A DNA stretch of 11,781 nt, from positions 1 to 11,781 of the forward strand of contig CALCDT010000240.1 in assembly GCA_937900425.1 (NCBI GenBank), read 5' to 3'. The notes under the pieces were generated by a model that had not been told where the DNA came from, made no database searches, and saw only the letters and a program-made list of their open reading frames with translations. Below, in pieces: positions 7,749-11,781 of the stretch (positions within the stretch are counted from its first letter, which is position 1; every line of letters begins with the position of its first letter). The stretch comes from an uncultured Alphaproteobacteria bacterium (lineage in GTDB: Bacteria; Pseudomonadota; Alphaproteobacteria; Rhizobiales; Pleomorphomonadaceae). The translations under genes were made by a program, and so were the position numbers.

Positions 7749-10700
7749 TCAACCGAGTTCGAACAGCTTGCGCAGGATGCCGGGTGCGACGACCGACAGC
7801 GGGTTGATTGAAAGCGCCGGCTTCGACACCGAACCGGCGAGGTGGAAGGTGACGCCGACGAGGCCGGCCCTGCCACCGGCGAACAGGGTCTGGCCGAGGA
7901 TCGGGATCCGTCCGAGCAGGGTGTCGAAGGCGCGGGCGGGCAGATAGGAGCCTGAGAGGTTCATGCTGTCACGGCGGAAATCGACATCGCCCTGCAAGGT
8001 CAGGCCGGCTTCGGCCGAGCGGATGACGCCGTCGGAAATCGACAGCCGGCCGCCGGCGAGGCGCAGGTCGAGCAGCAGGCGGCGGATCTCGACGGTGCCC
8101 GCCTCCCCCGTCACCGCGTCCGGCGCCGCGCTGGCGAGACGGCCGAGCGCCGGCTCGCCCTCGATGCGCCAGCGCTGGCCGTCGAGCCGACCCGAGATCG
8201 CACCGTTCGCGTCGATGACCGCATCGAAGGTCGCGCGCCCGCCGCGGACCCGGCCGTAATAGTCGAGGAACCGCAGCAGACGTCCCATCTCGCTGGCCTC
8301 GACCGTCAGCTTGCGCCGGCCGCCGGCGCTCATGACCGTGGCCGACGTCGCCCCGCCGCCGGCGGTCTGGGCTGTGAAGGCGAGGTCGGCGAGTTGTCCG
8401 GCAACGAGCACGGCGTCGAGGTTGACGCCGTCGAGTTCCTCGTCCGCGTAGCCGTCGACACTGCCGATCCTGAGCGAAATCCGACCGTCGATCGCCTTGC
8501 CGCCGCCGCCCGTCTCGCCGCGCTTCAGACGGGCTTCGATCAAGTCGCGGGCATCGAAGCGGGTGCCCTTGACGTCGAGATCGAGCCCGCCGCGCTCGCC
8601 CCGGGTGACGCGGACCGCGATGCGGTCGCCGGCCGAGAGGCGAACCAGCGGAAAGTCGGCGGAGACGAGGTCCGATTTCGCATCGAGGCGGATCTCGCCC
8701 TCGATCCGGGCGTCGCCCGCCGTGAACACCGCCTTCTCGATCCGGGTGGTACCGTCCCCGGTGACGAGGTCGAAGCGAGCCTTCGCCTCGCGCCCCTTCG
8801 GCTTGCGCCAGCCGAGTTCGGGGAAGTCGATTGCGGCGGCCGTGAGATCGGCCTCGACCGCCTGCCGCCCGCCGCCGCCGCCCCCCTCGGAGACGGTGAC
8901 GGCGACGTCGCCGGTGAGATGGTCGCCGAGGTCGATGCCGAAGCGTTCGCGTCCGGCGGCGTCGAGCACGAGACGGAAGGACGAGGCCCCGGAGGCGCCG
9001 CCGGAGAGCGGCCGGTCGATCGAAATCTCGGTCGCGACGCCGTCGACCTTCGCCGTGCCGGTGGCGACCGCACGGCCTTCGGCGACGCGGACGCTGACCT
9101 TGGCGTCGGCGAAACGGCGACCCGACACCGCCTTCGCCGAGCCGAGGCCCTCAAGGTCGATCACGGCGTCGTAGGTCACCCGTTCGGCCGGCAGCTTGTC
9201 GATCAGCGGCATCGAGGCCTCGATGCGGGCGACGCCGGTCCCCGTCAGATCCTGCGGCGAGACACCGAGGTCGACACCGCGGGACAACGGCAGCGCCTGC
9301 CACAGCGCCAGCATCGAGGCGGCTTCGCCGGAGAGGTCGATCGTCGCCCGGCCGTCCGGCGGATCGCCGAAGACGTCCTCGACCGCGAAGGTTCCGGCCG
9401 GGACGTCGAGGGTCCGCCCGTCCTCGAGCCTCGCGGTGCCCCGCTCCAGCGTGACCGTGAACCGGGCGCCGTCGAGCAGGCCGGTGCCGACGGCCTCGTC
9501 GATGATCGGCCCGCCGCCGAATGGTCTGAACCGCAGGTTCTCGAAACGGAAGGCGAGCCGGGAACCGCCCGGCTCGACCCGCCCCGCCGCATCCGCGGCG
9601 AGAATCGCGCCGGCATCGACGCTCGCCTCGACGATCGTGCCGGAATAGACGTGGTCGCGGACCCAGCCCCGCGCCTCCGGGATGATCGTCGCCGGCCAGA
9701 TCACCTTCAGCATGTCGACCGGCATGCTGGTGACGACCGACGACAGCGCGGCGATCGGCGCATTTCCCCGATGGTCGAGCCGGAGCGCGGCATTGAACTC
9801 GGTCGCTCCGGTCCTGACGCGCAGGGTGTCGAGGACGAGGGCGCTGGCGGCGAGGTCGTAACTGCCGACGATCGCGGCGCGGGCACCCGCGGCCGAGTTC
9901 GAGCCCTCGCCCGCCACCGTTTCGACGGCGAGGTCGAAGCGCCACGTCGCGTCCTCCCCCCGGGGTGGTATGATCGTGCCGGAGATCAGCGCGGCTCCTT
10001 CGGCGAGGGCGGAGAAGGAGCGGGCGATGGTGATCGCCTCGGCCTCGGCATCCCAGACGAGGTCGAGCTGGCCGCGGCGGAGCAGTTCGTGCGGCCCGAC
10101 GTCGTCGCCGAGGCCGACGTGGTTGACCATCAGCCGGCCCCGCGCCGAGAGCAGACGGCCCTCGCGATTCATCTCGGCCTCGATCTCGCCGTCGATCGTC
10201 CCCGTCAGGGCCGGGGCCTCGTCGCCGAGGCGGCGGGCGACGTCGGACAAGGCGAGCGAGCGGGCCTCGATGATCACCGCGCTCGTCGACTTCTCCCGAT
10301 CGACGTCGACGGATAGTTCGGCCGACCAGGGGCCGCCATCGCCCGCCCCCGCCACGCGGAAGTCGATCCGCCTCGGCGTTTCGCCCGGACCGCCGAGCGG
10401 CGAGGCGAGGGTCACCGCGGCGTCCTCGAGCAATGCGATGCGACGATCGCCGGCCCGGGTATAGACCGTGAGCGAGGCGATCTCGGCCGAGCCGAGCCCG
10501 GCATGAGCGAGTTCCGCCTCCAGATGGGCGAGAAGGAGCAGCGGATCGGGCACCGAGACGCCCCTGCCCGGCACCATCTCCCCGAGGACGTGGTCGGCGG
10601 CGACCCGTGTCACCTGTCGCTCGCCGCGCAGGAGCGTCGACCAGGTGGTTGTCGCCTCGGCGGTGTCGACCGAGATCCGGTCGCCGCCACGCAACTGCCC

Positions 10701-10988
10701 TTCGACGTCGCGCAGGTGGATCACCGGCTGGAGGCTGCCGTCGATCGACAGGCCGATCGAGCCGATGTGGATGGCGGCACCTTCGCCCATCGCCTCCTGC
10801 GCGCGGAGCGCCACGTGGCGGGCGAGGGTTTCGGAATGGAGCGGCCCGGACGTCAGCCGCAGGAAGAGCAGTGTTCCCCCGGCGGCGAGAAGGACGACGA
10901 CGGCCAGCAGAAGGCGCAGGAGGCGGCTCGCCTTGCTCCGGCGCCGGCGCCCGGGCCGCCGCGTCCGCGTGTTTTCGCCTGCCGTCAC
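7749..10988 (-). CDS. DUF3971/AsmA-like C-terminal domain envelope protein
   Basis: This is a large AsmA/YhdP/TamB-like protein. Proteins of this superfamily are anchored in the inner membrane, span the periplasm as a long beta-groove, and are thought to move or balance phospholipids between membranes. For this member the role is inferred. From the GTG start it has 1079 residues: a basic N-terminus (RRPGRRRRSK), one transmembrane helix (about 23-45), a long periplasmic region of repeated beta-rich segments, a DUF3971 core with MPVDMLKVIWP and ARGWVRDHVYSG (about 422-450), and a C-terminal AsmA-like block (about 990-1079, with YLPARAFDTLLGRIPILGQ and INPLSVVAPGILRKLF). The frame is also open to ATGs at 11063 and 11075. 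GTG 10988 is preferred because GAGGAGAGG lies 7 bases before it and the upstream residues look non-native. A run of six glycines (coded near 8870-8885) is probably a flexible loop. It is divergent from bcp with about 110 bases between them. Confidence 0.88.
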   Translation of the reverse strand: MTAGENTRTRRPGRRRRSKASRLLRLLLAVVVLLAAGGTLLFLRLTSGPLHSETLARHVALRAQEAMGEGAAIHIGSIGLSIDGSLQPVIHLRDVEGQLRGGDRISVDTAEATTTWSTLLRGERQVTRVAADHVLGEMVPGRGVSVPDPLLLLAHLEAELAHAGLGSAEIASLTVYTRAGDRRIALLEDAAVTLASPLGGPGETPRRIDFRVAGAGDGGPWSAELSVDVDREKSTSAVIIEARSLALSDVARRLGDEAPALTGTIDGEIEAEMNREGRLLSARGRLMVNHVGLGDDVGPHELLRRGQLDLVWDAEAEAITIARSFSALAEGAALISGTIIPPRGEDATWRFDLAVETVAGEGSNSAAGARAAIVGSYDLAASALVLDTLRVRTGATEFNAALRLDHRGNAPIAALSSVVTSMPVDMLKVIWPATIIPEARGWVRDHVYSGTIVEASVDAGAILAADAAGRVEPGGSRLAFRFENLRFRPFGGGPIIDEAVGTGLLDGARFTVTLERGTARLEDGRTLDVPAGTFAVEDVFGDPPDGRATIDLSGEAASMLALWQALPLSRGVDLGVSPQDLTGTGVARIEASMPLIDKLPAERVTYDAVIDLEGLGSAKAVSGRRFADAKVSVRVAEGRAVATGTAKVDGVATEISIDRPLSGGASGASSFRLVLDAAGRERFGIDLGDHLTGDVAVTVSEGGGGGGRQAVEADLTAAAIDFPELGWRKPKGREAKARFDLVTGDGTTRIEKAVFTAGDARIEGEIRLDAKSDLVSADFPLVRLSAGDRIAVRVTRGERGGLDLDVKGTRFDARDLIEARLKRGETGGGGKAIDGRISLRIGSVDGYADEELDGVNLDAVLVAGQLADLAFTAQTAGGGATSATVMSAGGRRKLTVEASEMGRLLRFLDYYGRVRGGRATFDAVIDANGAISGRLDGQRWRIEGEPALGRLASAAPDAVTGEAGTVEIRRLLLDLRLAGGRLSISDGVIRSAEAGLTLQGDVDFRRDSMNLSGSYLPARAFDTLLGRIPILGQTLFAGGRAGLVGVTFHLAGSVSKPALSINPLSVVAPGILRKLFELG

Positions 10989-10995
10989 CGTCCGT

Positions 10996-11004
10996 CCTCT
11001 CCTC
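10996..11004 (-). promoter_or_regulatory. Strong Shine-Dalgarno that decides the GTG start
   Basis: Read leftward the sequence is GAGGAGAGG, followed by 7 bases and then GTG at 10988. It is among the best ribosome binding sites in the window, whereas the upstream ATG codons at 11063 and 11075 have none. It therefore supports the shorter protein, whose basic N-terminus leads straight into the transmembrane helix. Confidence 0.75.
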
Positions 11005-11098
11005 GCGGCGCCGATGGCCCGGCGATCCGCCGCCTCGCGGCTTGCGTAGATCGGCGGCCCCATGCCAAAGAGCATCGCCAGAGCGAAAGGACCCTTCG

Positions 11099-11569
11099 AT
11101 GACCCCCGTGCTCGACGCCGGATCGCCCGCCCCGGATTTCACCCTGATGAGCGACGATGGCCGCAGCGTGACCCTCGCGGCCCACTCCGGCAAGCCCGTC
11201 GTGCTCTATTTCTATCCCAAGGACGACACCAGCGGCTGCACCCGCGAGGCCCAGGACTTCTCGGAAGCGAAGGCCGACTTCGAGGCCGCCGGCGTCGCCG
11301 TCTTCGGTATCTCTCCCGATGACGCGAAGAAGCACGCGAAGTTCCGCGACAAGCACGGCCTCACGGTCGACCTCCTCGCCGATCCCGAGCGTACCGCCAT
11401 CGAGGCCTACGGCGTCTGGGCCGAGAAGTCGATGTACGGGCGCAAGTACATGGGCGTCGATCGCTCCACCTTCCTGATCGGCCCGGACGGGCGTATCGCC
11501 CGGGTGTGGCGTGCGGTCAAGGTGCCGGGCCACGTCGCCGAGGTGCTGGCCGCGGCGAAGGCGCTCTGA
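11099..11569 (+). CDS. bcp: Peroxiredoxin of the Bcp/PrxQ family, thiol peroxidase
   Basis: This cytoplasmic thiol peroxidase reduces hydrogen peroxide and organic hydroperoxides. The 156-residue protein has normal length for Bcp and a complete thioredoxin-like AhpC/TSA fold. The N-terminal GSPAPDFTL (8-16) and VVLYFYPKDDTSGCT (34-48) are hallmarks, with peroxidatic cysteine C47 and threonine T44 in the active-site loop. R122 (VDRSTFLIGPDG) is the likely conserved active-site arginine. C47 is the only cysteine. The resolving cysteine found five residues later in E. coli Bcp is absent, so this is a 1-Cys form that needs an external thiol partner. The start is set by AAAGGA at 11086-11091, 7 bases before the ATG. 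Longer versions of the frame run antisense to the DUF3971 gene and are unlikely. It is divergent from that gene, and the DUF455 gene follows 14 bases later, so the pair is probably one transcript. Confidence 0.95.
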   Translation: MTPVLDAGSPAPDFTLMSDDGRSVTLAAHSGKPVVLYFYPKDDTSGCTREAQDFSEAKADFEAAGVAVFGISPDDAKKHAKFRDKHGLTVDLLADPERTAIEAYGVWAEKSMYGRKYMGVDRSTFLIGPDGRIARVWRAVKVPGHVAEVLAAAKAL

Positions 11570-11583
11570 CGGGAGCGCGCGGC

Positions 11584-11781
11584 ATGACGGCGGCAGTGAG
11601 CGAGAGCGGACGCGACAGCCTGCGCGAGCGGGCCCGTCTCGTCGTCGCCACCGCCGATCTCGACGCCAAGGTCGACCTCGCCTACCGCACCGCCAAGGAC
11701 TGGTTCGCGCGCCGGCTCGACCGCGGCACCGCCCGGGCGGCGCCGGCCCTCGCCGAGCGGCCCGGACGGCCGGAGCGCCCG
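11584..11781 (+). CDS. DUF455 ferritin-like family protein, N-terminal part only
   Basis: Only the first 66 residues are in the window. The frame is open to the end, so the gene is cut by the window edge, not broken. The visible part has a helical segment with LVVATADLDAKVDLAYRTAK and then ERPGRPERP, which matches the N-terminus of DUF455 proteins, where a DRPGRPARP-like stretch precedes the ferritin-like four-helix bundle. The metal-binding residues lie beyond the window, so activity cannot be judged. GGGAG at 11571-11575 stands 8 bases before the ATG. The gene starts 14 bases after bcp and is probably cotranscribed with it, a neighbourhood I recall from other Rhizobiales. The function of the family is not firmly known. 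Confidence 0.75.
   Translation, partial: MTAAVSESGRDSLRERARLVVATADLDAKVDLAYRTAKDWFARRLDRGTARAAPALAERPGRPERP

Noticed and set aside
8866..8890. Glycine-codon run in the DUF3971 gene as a phase-variable simple repeat
   Set aside because: The run is a short mix of GGC and GGG codons, in frame, with no long uniform repeat unit.
11584..11781. Truncated pseudogene at the right edge
   Set aside because: The frame is open to the last base and has a normal ribosome binding site, so it is cut only by the window.

Overview
The window is high-GC DNA of an alphaproteobacterium, most likely from the Hyphomicrobiales (Rhizobiales). Three things point there: an E1-beta subunit of pyruvate dehydrogenase with its own N-terminal lipoyl domain, the order ftsB-pdhA-pdhB-pdhC, and a DUF3971/AsmA-like gene beside bcp and a DUF455 ferritin-like gene. 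No mobile element, CRISPR array, rRNA or tRNA was seen. Most of the window is ordinary core genome, and I found no clear sign of a new multi-gene system.

Layout. Positions 1-219 hold no convincing gene, but they carry a pair of inverted REP-like arms just beyond the pdh operon. Positions 220-4106 hold the pyruvate dehydrogenase operon, all on the minus strand: pdhA (E1 alpha), pdhB (lipoyl-E1 beta) and pdhC (E2). The genes are 21 and 11 bases apart and each has a purine-rich ribosome binding site. E3 (lpd) is not in the window. Positions 4107-4680 are non-coding. They include an AT-rich island of about 110 bp that probably holds the pdh promoter, with an FNR/FixK-like site and two small palindromes. 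Positions 4681-5010 encode FtsB/DivIC on the minus strand, followed by a 9-bp-stem hairpin that starts right after its stop codon.

Positions 5011-5421 are a non-coding divergent region. Positions 5422-7626 (plus strand) encode a membrane-bound CHASE4-like/GGDEF/EAL cyclic-di-GMP enzyme. It converges on a 1079-residue DUF3971/AsmA-like envelope protein (7749-10988, minus strand), which most likely starts at a GTG codon behind a strong Shine-Dalgarno sequence. Divergent from that gene are bcp, a thiol peroxidase with a single cysteine (11099-11569), and, 14 bases later, the start of a DUF455 ferritin-like gene cut off by the window edge.

How the genes work together. PdhA, PdhB and PdhC form the E1 and E2 parts of the complex that converts pyruvate to acetyl-CoA. 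FtsB acts in the divisome, the GGDEF-EAL protein turns a periplasmic signal into cyclic-di-GMP turnover, the AsmA-like protein probably works in outer-membrane lipid homeostasis, and Bcp detoxifies peroxides. The points most worth a second look are a perfect 74-bp direct repeat shared by the lipoyl-domain coding regions of pdhB and pdhC, the FNR-like site in the pdh promoter region, and the absence of eno from its usual place next to ftsB.
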